64,000 bases of DNA from Anaeromyces robustus (GCA_002104895.1 MCFG01000246.1:1-64000), one strand, 5' to 3'; positions 27,843 to 50,741 are shown, numbered from the stretch's first letter. Numbers and translations: made by a program. Notes: a model not told the origin generated them from the letters alone.

Positions 27843-30486
27843 TTAAGCATTGATAGCATTTGTTTGTTGCATATATTCATCAATTCTTGAGAGTAATATT
27901 TCAGAATAGCCTGGAGAATAATATTTAACAATTTCTTCAGGATAACAATTATTAATGATTAAAATATTTTCAGCTAGTTTTGAATGATATGATGGATTAT
28001 TAGAGTCTTTTGAAATAAATTTTTGTGCTACTTCTTGTAAAGTTTTTAATGAACCTGATGTGACAAAGTCTCTTCTTACTGTTATATCATTGGGAATAAT
28101 TTTTGATAATTGTTCTATTGTTGGTTTTAATATTGATAAAGGTGTTTCTAAGGATAATAATGGTTCTAAGCTTTCTACATTTAGTGTATTTTCTATAATC
28201 CATTTTAATGTTTTCTTTATCTAATTATTAATATATATAATAAATAATTATATATTAATAAAATATATTATGATAAAAGTATTATATGTTATATTGTTAT
28301 ATATTGTAGAATTAACATAGAAATTATAATTAATATTATTAATATTAATATTATTAGTTGATAATCTATTTTATAATATACTTTTGCTTTTAGATCTAAT
28401 ATTTCATCTTTATCATTTGAATAATTTTGATAGAGTTTTAATAAAATATGAAGTACACCATGATCAGTTAATATCTTTGCATGTTCAGGACTATGCCTAC
28501 CCATTTGACCTAATGCCCATACACTTGCAGACTAATTTTATTATTATTTATTAAATGTTTGTATGTTATATGTATTTTTAAAAAATTTCAAAAAATTTAT
28601 GTAATAATATGGGTCATAATATAAAAATATAAAAAATATTTTATATTTAATAATTTATTAAATTCTTAATATTGCTATTAATTTAATTATTAAATATTAT
28701 TATTTTACCAAAACACTTTCATCTGATATATTTTTTTCGTTCAAAATTTTTAATAATATTGGAATTGGTTTTGCAAGTAAAACAGAGAATGCAAGAGTAT
28801 CAGAAAAGACACTAATATAACCAATTGTCATAATACCTGGAAGTTTTGCATTTCCAGTTGAATTATCAATATAATCTAATATTGAAGCTATTCCTCCAGC
28901 ATTAACTATAATTTGAGCCAACTTTTCATTAAATAAATAAAAATGATAGAATATAAACATAATTATATAATATATATATATATATTATTAATACAATAAT
29001 TTTTCAATTTTTAATAATAATAGATTTTCATTTCATAAATCATTTCATTAAATATTATCTTATTATATTATTTAATAACATACATCAGCTGAATGCTTTG
29101 ATATTTCACAAATTAATGATGCAGCATTTTTTCGTACATAAATATCATTATTTTTTAAACAATATAAAACTCTTGGGAAAATTTCTCTATCAACAACTTC
29201 TTCTGCTAATGCTATATTATGTTTAGCTATTTGACATAAACAAGAGCAAACTTGCCTTAGTAATTTTGGATCAGAATTATGTATTAATTGTGTTAAGAAG
29301 AATAATGCATTAGTATCCACAATATTATGAGCAAGCTTTTAGTTATAGAAGTATATTTTAGGTGTTAAAAGTATTATATATTTCATGTTATATTATATTA
29401 TATTATATTATATTATATTTGTATAATATATAAGTATATAATATTATATAAAATTATAATTATAAAAATTGTAATTATTATTATTAATATTTTGTTATTA
29501 TTACTATTTATATTCATTTTTTCATTACCTCTGATGAATGTTTAGCAATATCACTTAATGCTGATATTGAAATTTTTCTTAATGAAAGTTCGGGTTCTTG
29601 TATACAAAGAATTAATAAAGGTAGAGCACCTGCATCAACAACAGCTTTAGCCAATTCTATATATAAAATATATAATAGTGAATTATTATAAATTAATATT
29701 ATTATATTATATATTAATATATTAATATATATACCTTCATTATGTTTAGCAATATAACCAAGTGCCCATGCTGCAGACTCTTTAACACCAGGATCAAATT
29801 CTTCTAGACATTGAACTAATGAAGTTAATGCTCCAGATTCTACTACACTATTAGCTAATTTTGCAGAATGTTTTGCTACAGCTTTTTTTATTATAAATAA
29901 TTAATATGCAATAAATAGTAATTTTTCATAATACATATTTTATTAATAAACAACTGTTTAATTTTGTTTTAATTAATATAGTTATTTTTATAATATATGT
30001 ACTTCTTAAAACAAATGCAGCTGCTGTTTTATAAAATCTCTATTTATTGATTATATATAATAGTTTAAAGATATTATTATTATTATTATTATTTTATTAT
30101 TGAATTTTATTATTTTATTTTCATTTAGGAAATAAGTTTGTTTCAATTAAATTAGATTATATTATTAAATTTTAATTTTTTTTTCTTTTTACATTTTGAT
30201 TTTTTAACGAAAAAATAAGATGAGGTAAAATATCGGAATCCACTACAGCTTCTGCTAGTTCTTCACTATGATTAGCTAATCTACCAATAGCTAATGCTGC
30301 TGCTTGTTGAATTGCTGGAATATTATCTAATAATAATGGTCTTAACAGTGGTAATACATTATGAGATTGTAAAGTACTAACATATGTCTCACGTTGGGCA
30401 AGTTCTGCTATTGTTTGAGCAAAAGATAATCTTTCTTTATGATATTTTTCTAATGTATTAGATACAATTCTGTTTATTGCTAACAT
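27843..30486 (-). CDS. SPAG6: SPAG6 / PF16, central-pair protein of the flagellar axoneme (armadillo repeats)
   Basis: Eight minus-strand exons: 30486-30193, 30039-30003, 29881-29735, 29656-29529, 29335-29084, 28921-28709, 28531-28382, 28220-27843; 532 aa (human 509). Almost the whole length is armadillo repeats, with family phrases such as PAIQQAAALAIGRLANHSEELAEAVV, FYKTAAAFVLR, VKESAAWALGYIAKHN, ALPLLILCIQEPE, SALSDIAKHS, LAEEVVDREIFP, LPGIMTIGY and the diagnostic C-terminus CYPEEIVKYYSPGYSE. SPAG6/PF16 stabilises the C1 central-pair microtubule and is needed for flagellar beating, so this gene implies a 9+2 motile flagellum. The second exon is only 37 nt. It is head-to-head with BBS4, sharing about 1.1 kb of upstream DNA. 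Confidence 0.95.
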
Positions 30487-34322
<3,836 letters not shown>

Positions 34323-34915
34323 ATATATATATGTATATATTTAATAATAAAATAACAAATGATTAATAAAAGAATTATTTAAAAGAATTGTTTAATATAT
34401 ATTTGTTTTTGTATTTATTTTTGTTCTGATACTATAATACATTTAAATTTTTTATATTTCATTATTTAAAATACTATTAATATTTATTTCTTTAAAACAA
34501 TTTTTTAAAAGAAATACTTATTTTTTATTAATAATTAACAGTATTATTATGTATTAATATATATGTTTTATATTACAAAGTAAGAAGAAAATACAAAAAT
34601 ATATATATTAAATATAATATATATATATATATACTTTTTTTTAATTATTAAAATTTAATAATAGTAATTATTAATTGTTAAAACTTAATATATAAAGTTT
34701 ATTTTATAATAAGAAACTCGGAATTTTTTTATGAGTAATTGTGAATTTTTTATTCTATTTTTTTAAATATCTTATTCTTTTTTTTTTTTTTTTTATTATT
34801 ATTACTTTAATAATTTAAATTTAAACTAAAAATAAAAGAAAAACAGAAAGATCAAATAATATTTTTAATAATAAAAGTAATATCATTTAATCTTTCTGTT
34901 ATATATTAAAACAAC
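34323..34915. other. Intergenic region
   Basis: About 590 bp between BBS4 and the RasGAP-LIM gene. AT-rich. A segment near 34848-34892 contains AAAGATCAAAT and, 30 bp later, its near complement ATTTAATCTTT, a weak foldback before the start codon. Confidence 0.5.
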
Positions 34916-37900
34916 ATGGATAAAACATTTGAGCAGAAATATACAATACATAGAAGTTTGGATTTAAAGATTTCTGAGGTTAAAAATGTATTTTCTGGAG
35001 AAAAGCAACAAAGTATAATGATTATATTCATAGATTTAATTATAAAGTTTCATATCAAATCTAAGAAATAAATATATTAAATATAATATTATATATATTT
35101 AAATATTTATATAATTATTCTTTATTACTATAAAAAATTTTTGTATATTATTTAATAAGATACATATTGTACTGTTCATATTAATGACGATGAAGTAAGA
35201 AGAACACCAACTGTATATAATAATACTTCACCAATTTTTTCTGAACGTAATAATTAAAACTTAATTATTTTTTTTTTTAAAGCATGAATCATATCTAATA
35301 TCTATTTAAATTATTCAATTTATCAAATATATATTATATACACATATATATTTTAATATAACACTTAAAAAAATTAAATAGATTTTGAGTTTAATCCATT
35401 AATACCTAATTTTAATCAACTTAAAATTATGGTATGGTCAGATGTAACCGAAACAAATGACAAGAATTTAAACAACAATAATGATGATGATGAACTTTCA
35501 TTCCAACTTTCATCGACAATACTAGGTGATAAAGCCGTAGGTCAAATTATTTTCCCATTAGCATTTTTAAAATCAGGTGCTTTTCAAAAAGAACAGTGGT
35601 TTGTTTTACAACCAACATTTGATAATATTAATAAATATAATGTTACAGGTGATATTAGAATTGAGGTTAGTCATACGCTTAATCCTGATAAAACTCACAG
35701 ATTTGAAATTAATGGTATATTTTTATATTTTTTAAAAAAAAATTGTTTTTGTATAATAATGTTATATTAATAATTGAATAACTTTTATTGTCAATAATAT
35801 TATTATTCTATATATTATTATTCTATATATTATTATACTATAATATATTAATTATATATATATTATTTTTAAATTTTAAATAAAAAGTTAAACAAGCTTT
35901 TGATTTAATTAGAGATAGTAATGGTGGATTACCCGATCCATATGTTGCATGTTATTTATTACCAGATATTGAAGGAAAGACTGCACAATTAACAACAGTT
36001 AAAAAAAATACAATTAACCCAGTATTTAATTCAAAAATAGTTTAGTATGAATAAGACTTTATTATTATTTAATTTATATTTATATTTATTATTTTATTTT
36101 TATAATAAATATATAAATTATATTACAATTAAAAAAAAAAGAACATAAATAAAATAATAAAATTTAATTTTTTTATAATATATTAGTAACGTTGAAAATG
36201 TTACTGAAAATCTTGAAATTAATGTATCAATATGGAATTGGAATAAACTGTCAACCAATGGTTAATATTAAATAATCATCATTATCATTATTAAAATCAA
36301 TTAAAATAGTAAATACGTAGAACTAATATTTATAATTAAACATTTTAAAATATATATATATATTTTAATTTAATAAGAATTCCTTGGTCATTGTTTTGTT
36401 CTTCTTTCTGATATTCCAGTCAATAGTTCTATCGATAAGAGATATCCGTTACTAGCTAAACCAGGTAATACAATTATTTTTTTAAATACAAATTAAAAAA
36501 AATTAATAATTTAAATATTTAATATTATATATATTTATAAATATTTTCATATTAGCTCGTATTTATCATTCAATGAAGAATAAAGGAAAGGGTACATTAA
36601 AAACAAGTAAGTTATAATAAATATATAATTAAAAAATTATATAGCAATATTTTTATTAAGTTTTTAAAATATTAACAAATTCGATAAAAAACTCTTTAAA
36701 TGTTATATAAATTTAAGAAAAAAGGTTTACAATGGTAGATGGTGATACCAAGATTAATCATCGTCAATTTATTCAACGTTTACAAAGAAGCGATCAAAAA
36801 GGTAAATTTTTATATTATACTTTTTTTAATTATATTAATATAAAGTTTTATGATAAAATAATAATACCAACAACAACAACAACAACAACAATAATAATAA
36901 TAATATTAATATTATTATTATAAAAGATAATGTTCCTACTACAAAAAGATCACATCGTCTTTTGGATACAAAATTTTATTCTATATCGTTCTGTGGTCAC
37001 TGTGGTGGTATTATTTGGGTAACTAAAACTCATCTTAAATGTGGTAACTGGTATGCTATAAAAACTATATCTATATCCATATATCAATTGAATAAATATA
37101 AAAACAATTTTTTTATTAATATTATTATTATTATAATTATTATTATTATTATAGTAATTTCTGTTGTCATCAACAATGTGCAAAATATGTTTCTGATAAT
37201 TGTGGTGGTGTTGGTAGGTTTAATATTGAAATTTAATAATAATATTAAATTTAAATAATATAAAAATAAAAAATATTTAATAAAAAAAATTATAAAAATG
37301 ATTATTATTCTAAATTATTATTATATTATTTTTTTATATATTATTTTATTTTTTTAAATAAACATTAGTTACATTATTATTAAAAATTACATATAATGTT
37401 AAGTATTAAAAAAGTATATTTTTATAAAGTATTATAAAAATTCCGTTATATTAAAATATTTATATATTTATTAATATATATAGGAAAGTTATGTATTACC
37501 TATTGAATATTATAATTCATTTTTAAATGTAAGTTAATAAACAAGTATAAATATACCTATATACATATATATGTAAGAATGAATAATTATATTAATACAA
37601 ATTAATTAATTATCTTTTTAATAAAAAAAAATAGGTAATAAATGAAAATAAATACTATTTAATTGAATTATTCGGGTAATAATTTTATATATTATTTATA
37701 AAAAATATAACAAGTAAATATTTCTATAATATATAGATATATTAATTTTTTTTTTAAATATACATTATATTATAGTAAATTGAGTACCGAAAGAGAAAAT
37801 GCTGCACTTAGTTTAATTAAAATTCAATTAAAGCATGATAATTTATTTGATTGTTTAAAATCATTAATTGAAATTGAAGTTAGTGAATCAGGTAAAAATT

Positions 37901-38587
37901 ATTGTTTATTTAGTAGTACATATATATATATATAAATTATTTTGAATATAATTTCGTAATCTATTAATTTTGAATGTTTTTCTTTATATATATAAAGATT
38001 CTAGTCAAACATTATTTAGAGCAAATTCAATGGTTTCAAAGGTAATTAAAAATATATTAAAATAATTAAAAATATATTAAATAAAATAAATGAAAAATTA
38101 CTAAATTTTATTTTATTATATTAAATTCTTAAATAAGATTATTGATGTATATATGAAATTTACTGGATTAGAATATCTATCAGCAATTTTAAAAGACATT
38201 ATTCATACTATTGTTGAAAATGACTTTTATATTGAAGTATAAATAAAAATTAAATATAATATATGTTAATACTATCATATAAGAAAGAAATATTTAATTA
38301 TTTTCATTTTATTATTATCATTATTAAATTTTTAAAAAGGTTGATCCATCAAAACTTCCTGAACAAAAAAAAATTAATGAAAGTATTTATAATCTTACAA
38401 AATATTTAGAAAATATATTAAATTCTATATTTTCTGCTGAACAATCTCTGCCAAAGTATACTTTTATTTATCTTTATATTAATAAATTTAAATTTAAATT
38501 ATTTAAACATAATAAAATATATAAATATTATATATATTAATTGATTTTTTTTATAAATTATTATTCTTTAAACTTTAAAATAATTCA

Positions 38588-38621
<34 letters not shown>

Positions 38622-38879
38622 ATTGGAGAATAATATTTTCATATATTCAAAAAAATGTAATAGAAAAATTCCCAACAGAATATAATGTAAGATATACATC
38701 TATCGCTGGTTTTATATTTTTAAGATTCTTCGCTCCATCAATTTTAGGTCCAAAACTATTTGGATTAATAAAAAGTATTTATTTATTTATATTTAATTAT
38801 AATTATACATTATAAATAAAAATAAAAATTAAATTAAATTATTATAATTATCAATTTTAATGAATAAATATGAATAAAT

Positions 38880-38917
<38 letters not shown>

Positions 38918-39596
38918 AGCTTATGTTAATGAAAAAAGTACAAGAACGTTTACATTACTTGCTAAAGTTATTCAAACCTTAGCAAATCTTTCTGATTTTA
39001 ATGAAAAAGAATTATATATGTGCCCATTAAATGATTATATTCATGCAAAACTGCCATATATGAAGAAATATTTAACTGATATTTGTGTATGTATTCTATA
39101 TTATATATTATAAATCACAACAACAACATTAGTACCATTTTTTTAATTATATTAATTAATTTTATTTTTATTTTTTTTTTTTTTTTTTTTTAGAATGAAG
39201 ATGTTGAAAGTCAGTTTAGCAGTGAAATGCTTAATCAAGCTTGTGATCAATTAATAGCTTATGAATGCTCTAAACTTTTAAAATACTTTACAAATATTGA
39301 ATCAAAATTAATTGAAAGTATAACAAGTGTATGTTATAAGAATATACATATATATATTTTATATATATTATTATATCTTAATATATTTTAATATATTATA
39401 TATATATATTATATATTAATTAATAAACTTTATAGGAAAATGTATTATTACTTAAGAAGTATATTGATGTTTCAACTAATTTGATGGAATATGTTAATGA
39501 ATTAAAAAAGAAGTAAGATTAACACAAAAGAAAAATATTTAATTTTTATTGAAAAAAAAAAAAATAATAATAATAATTAATATATAATATATATTG

Positions 39597-39631
<35 letters not shown>

Positions 39632-42387
39632 AAATATATTTGTTTATTTATATTTAATATATTTATTATTTTAATTTTTTTTTTTTTTTTTTTTTATTTT
39701 ATTTTTTATTTTATTTTATTTTATTTTTATTTTTTTTATAATTTATAATTAATAATTAGTGATGAATTAATGAATGAAGAAAGATTAAAGAAAAAGAAGG
39801 TATCCGAAGACTTTACAGCTAAAATGAGTAATATGTCATTAGGATCAGAAAAAACATATGTTTACAGTGGTGGTAATATATATGATCATAAAAAATCTAA
39901 TACTCTTAGTGATTTAGAAACAAACGAAAAAAGAAGTTCAACTGCTTCATTATTAAGTGATGAAAATATTAAATATATTTCTGAATATTATAAAACTACT
40001 GGTGTCGGTGATAGTATAATAATTAGAAAACATAGTCATCTAAATGAAAGTAGTATAGCTGAATCAAGTGATGAAACGGAATTAGATTCAAATCTAAAGC
40101 TTAAAGATCAAATTTCTTCTAGAGAAACTTTAGTTCCTAAACCAAAACCATCAGAACATTCAGTAAAAATTACTCAACCATTACCAAAATTATCAGATCA
40201 AAAGAAAACTAGAGACCGTAATAAAGTTTTAAGTATGTTAGGTAATATTCCACAACTCGGAAGCTTTGATTTTAATAATTTCCAGCATTCTAAACAAAAA
40301 AGTACAAATGATATTGACTTTTCTCGACAACTTCAAAGTGAGGATTTATTTGTATTTGATACTCCAGGAAAAACATCTAATTTACCACCAAGTTCAATAT
40401 TTGATGTACAAAAAAAACTAGCTACCGCAAATGTATCATCACCATTTGATCCACAAAGAAAAAGTTCTACTGCAAATACAACATCACCATTTGATACAAC
40501 TAGGAGAGCATCTACTATGAATACAACTTCACCATTTGATACAACTAGGAGAACATCTATTTTGTCACCTTCATCACCATTTGATCCACCAAGAAAACCT
40601 TCAACTATAGTTGAATCACAACCAACTACACCTTCATCACCATTTGACAGTTCAAAAAGAACATCTACTATATCACCAAATTCACCATTTGACACTTCAA
40701 GAAGAACATCTACTTTAACACCAAATTCACCATTTGATGATTCAAGAAGAACATCTACTACCAATTCAAGTTCACCATTTGATACATCAAAAAGAGCATC
40801 TATTGTTAATCCAGCTTCACCATTTGATTCACCAAGAAAACCATCCACAATAAATGAATCAGAACCATCAACACCTTTATCACCATTTGATACTCCAAGA
40901 AAAGCATCTACTTTAACATCAAATTCACCATTAGATACATCTAGAAGAACATCTACTTTAACACCAAATTCACCATTTGGTACATCTAGAAGAACATCAA
41001 CTCTAGATTCATCCTCACCATTCGAAACTCCTAAAATTACATTGGATGAAAATGAAGAAAAATCATCTTCATCTACAGAAGAAAAGAAAGAAAAAGGAAA
41101 AGTTCCAAAAGAAGAAGATCTTATTCCATCTATACCACATCAAATGTCTACATTAGATTGTAATGAATTTGATCAAGCACAGGGTTGTATTAGCCCATTA
41201 ACGGTTACATCAACAAATAATCCATTAGATCAAGAAGAAACAGTTGATATTCCAGAGTCTGAAATTACTGATGAAATATATTCTAAAATTTCTCAAGATC
41301 TTAAATATTGTTTCATGTGTAGAATGCAAGTATTAACTGAATATATTACATTTGATAATGAAAAATTCTTCCATCCAGACTGTTTCAGATGTCAACGTTG
41401 TGATGAAATTTTAACTAATAATAATTGCTATAGAAAGGAAGAAAAAGTAATTCATTTAATTAAAAATTTTTAAACATATATTACTAATACATTTATATAT
41501 ATATATATATATATTTAAATATTTTTCTAATTATAAATTTAAACTAATTTTAATATATACAAATTAACAATGTTTGTAATTATTATTATAGTATTATTGT
41601 AAAAAATGTTATTTATTTGAAGAAGGATACTGTTGTAATGAATGTGAAGAAATTATTGAAGGTCAAGCAATTAATATTAATGGTAAATTATATCATCAAA
41701 ATTGTTTTGTATGTAATGCATGTGGAGATAAACTTAATAAGCAATACTTAGTTATTGATGGAAGACCATACTGTAAAAGAGATTATCTTAAATATAAGGG
41801 ATTTATGTGCGGTATCTGTGGTGAATTTATTGAAAATGGTATTTATTAATTTGTTTATTTATTTAATTTTATTAATTTTTTTATTACTAAATAAATAAAT
41901 AAATAATGAAATTGATATGTATATATATATTTTAAATTTGTTACTTTTTTTATTATCTATAGAATATATTACTATTTTCGATAGAAAATATCACCTTAAT
42001 TGTAAAAGATGCTCAGTAAGTTCATTTATATTATTTATAATAATCATATTATTATAGTGTAATTAATAACAAAAAAAATTTAAACTAATAATAATTATTT
42101 TTAAAATATAGTTATGTGGAGAGTCATTTAATAACAAATCATTCTTTTCTCTTCCACAAGATCCATATGAAGTTTATTGTGAAAGACATAAAACTGAATT
42201 ATGCACATGTCATCGCTGTAATCAATCTATTGGTGATCAAATGATTAGAACAGTAAAGAATCCATTAAGTTATCATGTACACTGTTTTAAATGCATTAAA
42301 TGTGATAAAAGTTTACAAAATTCAGATTACTTTGGAAAAGATAATGAAGTATACTGTAAAAACTGCTACATTTCAACATTTTTATAA
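34916..42387 (+). CDS. Multidomain Ras GTPase-activating protein: C2-C2-C1-RasGAP-SPFD repeats-4x LIM
   Basis: Twenty-four exons (34916-35012, 35160-35246, 35382-35714, 35888-36044, 36187-36260, 36378-36464, 36556-36606, 36718-36801, 36927-37050, 37155-37217, 37489-37528, 37635-37675, 37776-37891, 37998-38041, 38138-38236, 38340-38455, 38620-38774, 38920-39086, 39194-39328, 39436-39512, 39760-41446, 41592-41838, 41963-42015, 42112-42387); about 1469 aa. Two C2-like domains (about 14-150 and 158-275). A C1 zinc finger (about 333-382) with the spacing H-x12-C-x2-C-x12-C-x2-C-x4-H-x2-C-x7-C. A RasGAP domain (about 400-690) with the arginine-finger motif TLFRANS and FLRFFAPSILGPKLFGL. Thirteen SPFD-type repeats (about 941-1142). 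Four LIM domains (about 1232-1467). The catalytic residues look intact, so it should switch off Ras at membranes (C2/C1) and dock to a LIM-bound cytoskeletal or signalling partner. The junction of exons 10 and 11 is ambiguous. Confidence 0.88.
40436..41036 (+). repeat. Coding SPFD/RRxS tandem repeat (13 copies)
   Basis: Inside exon 21 of the RasGAP-LIM gene. Each 13-20-aa unit reads about S-P-F-D-x-x-(R/K)-(R/K)-x-S-(T/I), for example SPFDTSRRTST. Most units carry the basophilic kinase consensus R-(R/K)-x-S and many also a proline-directed S/T-P. Units differ in DNA as well as protein, so the array is old and selected rather than a fresh expansion. Confidence 0.9.
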
Positions 42388-45186
42388 TTATCTTAAAACT
42401 ATTAATATATATTTATTTAGAATAAACATAATATTAAATCTTTATTTTTGTTTTTATTTTTTGAAAGAATAATAGTTTATGTTTTACTATTTAATTTAAA
42501 GTACTGTTTTTTAAACTTTATTTATTAATATTATGTAATGTATTAAATTATATATATATTAACTTTTAAGGTCACAATTTTTTTTTTAATATAATATATA
42601 TGAAACTATTTAATGGTTATTCAATTTTTTTTTCTTTTTTTTTTTTCTTATCAAAGAAAATATTGAAAAATAAATGAAGTTTTTTAATAATTATATAATA
42701 AAAATACTTATTAATAAAAAATAAAAAAAAATTGTATATTAAAGTAAAAAGTAATGTGCTACAAATAAAAATAAAATATAAAATAAAAACAAAATAAAAA
42801 ATAAACTATAAATAAAATTATATAGAGTATTACAAACCAATTTTATTTTTTATATAAAAAAAAAAAAAAAAAATATAAAATTATTGAAATAAATAAATAT
42901 TCAAAAATTATTTTTAAATTAATATTATTAAAATTTTTAAATAAATTATTAAATAAATTTTAATAAATAAATAAATATATATATATATATAAATTAGAAT
43001 AATGGTCAATTCTTCTAATTTATATTAATATATATTAAATTATTTAAAAAGATGATAATATTCCATTTTTATTCTTTGTTCTATGAGTTCTATGAGTTCC
43101 TAGTTAAGTACATATAATAAAAATTAATTATAATATATTTAAAATTTTCTATTAATTTATTTGATGTAATATAAAATAATTAATATAAACTGTCAATAAT
43201 ATTTTATAGAAATTTCATCACACAAAAAAAACAAATAAAAACTTTTTTTAATTATTAAAATTTAATTCATATGATTGACACTAAATATATTGTATTATAT
43301 TTTTTATATATATGATAATATATAAAGTTATCTATTAATATATTATTTTCTATATTACCAAACTTTCCTATAATAGAATTATTGGCAATAAGTTTTTCCA
43401 TTATTTTTTTCATATATTAGAATAAAAAGAAATATGTTATATCCATATATAATTTTTATATTCTTATTTATTTAAATAAATAATTAGAAATATAATAATA
43501 ATAATTATATAATATATTATATATTATAATATATTATAATAAAAAATTAATAAACAAACAAAAATAAATAAATAAATTTTTTTTAATAATTATTTAATCA
43601 ATCGTTTAATATATTTAATTTTTAATTATTATATTATATAAAAACACTATTTTTTAATATGTAATATATTAATAATATATTTTTATATATATATAAATAT
43701 AGTAATTTTTTATAAAATAAAGGATTTTTTAATTAATTATGTTGATAGTATTGAAATAATAACATTGTAATAAAAGTACCAGTGTATGACTGTAACAGTT
43801 TTATAATAATAATAAAGTTTAACATAAATATTTTCTATTTTATATATATATTTTTTTCGTTTTTCTTTTTATTCTTTAGTAAAATATTAATTATTATTTT
43901 TATTATATAATTATAAAATTATTTATTTATTAATTATTATTTTTATTATAAGATTATATATATTTTTTCATATAAATTATTAAGATAAAACAAACTATAT
44001 AAAAAATATATTATTTTTTATAAATATATACTTTAATCATGCATATTTAAAACATATTTAATGTAAAATACAAAATATTTTGTTTTACTATATATACGAA
44101 TATGTAAGGAATATAACTATAAACTTAAATGATATTTAATATATTGATTTTTATAATCATTAAATTTAAATAATTAGACCTTTAAAAATAATAATTATTA
44201 ATTATTATTATTATCAATTTTTATTATTATTTGGAATATTTATTTAATTATATTATTATATTTTTAAATAATAATTAAATTAATTCATATTGTTATTATT
44301 ATAAAATTAATAAAAATTTTTGATATATAGTCTATTTTTTTTGTATTAATAATTTTTTTCTATTATAATGAAAAATCTAATTTAAATAAGTACTATAAAT
44401 TGTTTTTTCTATTTATTAAAAGTTATTTATTTATTTACATTTTATATTTATTTCTTTTTTTAATTATAATATTTTAATTTCTTTTAAGTAATTGAAAATT
44501 TATAGTAATATATTTTCATTACATTATACATATATAAATTGATTACAAATTCATGTCTATAAACTATAATTTAAATGGTAAAATACTAAAACAATTTTAA
44601 ATATTTTGATTATTAAAAATAATATTATAATATATATATAATTGTATTATACAATATATTAAATATATTATAAAATTGAAATAAGTAAGTAAATGTATAA
44701 ATAAATATACAATAAATAAATATAATAAAAAATAAATAAATATATATAAATAAATATAAATAAATATTTTTAATAATAAATAATTAAAAATAATTAAATA
44801 ATAAATAATTATAATTATAAATAATTATAATTATTTAATAAAATTAATTATAGTTATAAAGAGACTATATATAATATTCTATATTTCCTTTTTTTATGTT
44901 TTTTTTTTTTTTTCTTTTTTAATAGTTCCTTAAAAACGTAAATAAACTTTGTAAATTAATAATTAAATTCATGTGTATATAATATTTCAGTAATAGTAAC
45001 AGTAATAATAAAAAAAAAAAAATTGTAAACATTCTAACGATAAATCATTTAATACTGATATAGTAATATTAATAATATAAACAAAATAAAAAGTAATAAG
45101 AAATATAAACATTGTATTTTTCACTAACAAAACATAAAAAAAAAAAAGGAAACGTAAAAAAGTAAATTATAAATAAATAAAATAAC
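42388..45186. other. Long intergenic region
   Basis: About 2.8 kb of AT-rich DNA between two same-strand genes. I see short poly-A/T runs, AATATAT and AAAT tracts, a small TTCTATGAGT direct repeat near 43078-43097, and no exon, RNA gene or element that I can support. Confidence 0.55.
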
Positions 45187-49640
<4,454 letters not shown>

Positions 49641-49756
49641 GTTTATTTTAATAAAATAATACATTACTGAAATTGAAATTTTCAAATTACATACATGAAT
49701 AATTAAAAATGAAAAACAAGCCAAAATACATGATATATAAACTAAAAAATAAATAA

Positions 49757-49828
49757 ATGAAAATGAAAATGAAAATGAAAATGAAAATGAAAATGAAAAT
49801 GAAAATGAAAATGAAAATGAAAATGAAA
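49757..49828. repeat. GAAAAT hexanucleotide repeat, 12 units
   Basis: Perfect 6-bp repeat directly after the PLC 3' end, grading into AAAAAT arrays to about 49935. The complementary-strand frames (Phe-rich) come from this array. Confidence 0.88.
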
Positions 49829-50741
49829 ACAAAAAAATAAAAATAAAAATAAAAATAAATAAAAAAAAAATATAAAAAAATAAAAAAATAAAAAAATAAA
49901 ATAAAAAAATAAAAAAAAAAAATAAAAAAAAGAAAAGAAAAGAAAAATAATAAAAACAATAACATAACAAACCAATAAAAAAAAAAATAAAATAAAATAA
50001 ATATAATTAAATAAGCAAATATATTAATATATATATACTGAATTAAAATATATATTGCAATACTTAACATTATAATATAATAGATTTATCATATTTTATT
50101 TTATATTTTTCTTAAATTTAAAAGACGATAAAAAATAAAATAAGCTAATTTATATTATAATTATAAAAATTGCAGCTAGGAATTTTACTAAATAAAAGAA
50201 AAATTACTAGTTTATCATTTTATATATAAAATAAAATATTGATATAAATTTATTAAATTAAAATATATTGTTATAATATTATTAATAATACCTAAATAAT
50301 AACAATGTTAATAATAAATTATATATTAATATCAAAATTACAGCGATTATCAAATTATATAATATATATTATTCAATAATACTAATAATATTTATAATAT
50401 TATAAATAAAAAAATATATAAAAAATAAATATTTAATACATCTTTTTATCAATAAATATTATAAATTGAATAAATATTAGCAAATATATAATATCAATTT
50501 GTAATGTAAAAATAAATTAACAAAAATAGTAATAATTAAATGATGAATAATACTTCAAAATATATATACTTTTTTTGTTAATTTTAAACTTTTAAATAAA
50601 AATCTCAAAAAAATACATATAAATTTATTAATAATTGATTATTTTATAATTGATTTTTTTTTTTTTTTTATTTATTTCTTCTTTACTTATTTTTTTATAA
50701 TTTATTTATATTAATTTATATTATTTTTTCTTTACTTATTT

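Noticed and set aside
40333-40848. 171-residue minus-strand open frame
   Set aside because: Antisense shadow of the SPFD repeat exon; no start context, introns or family resemblance.
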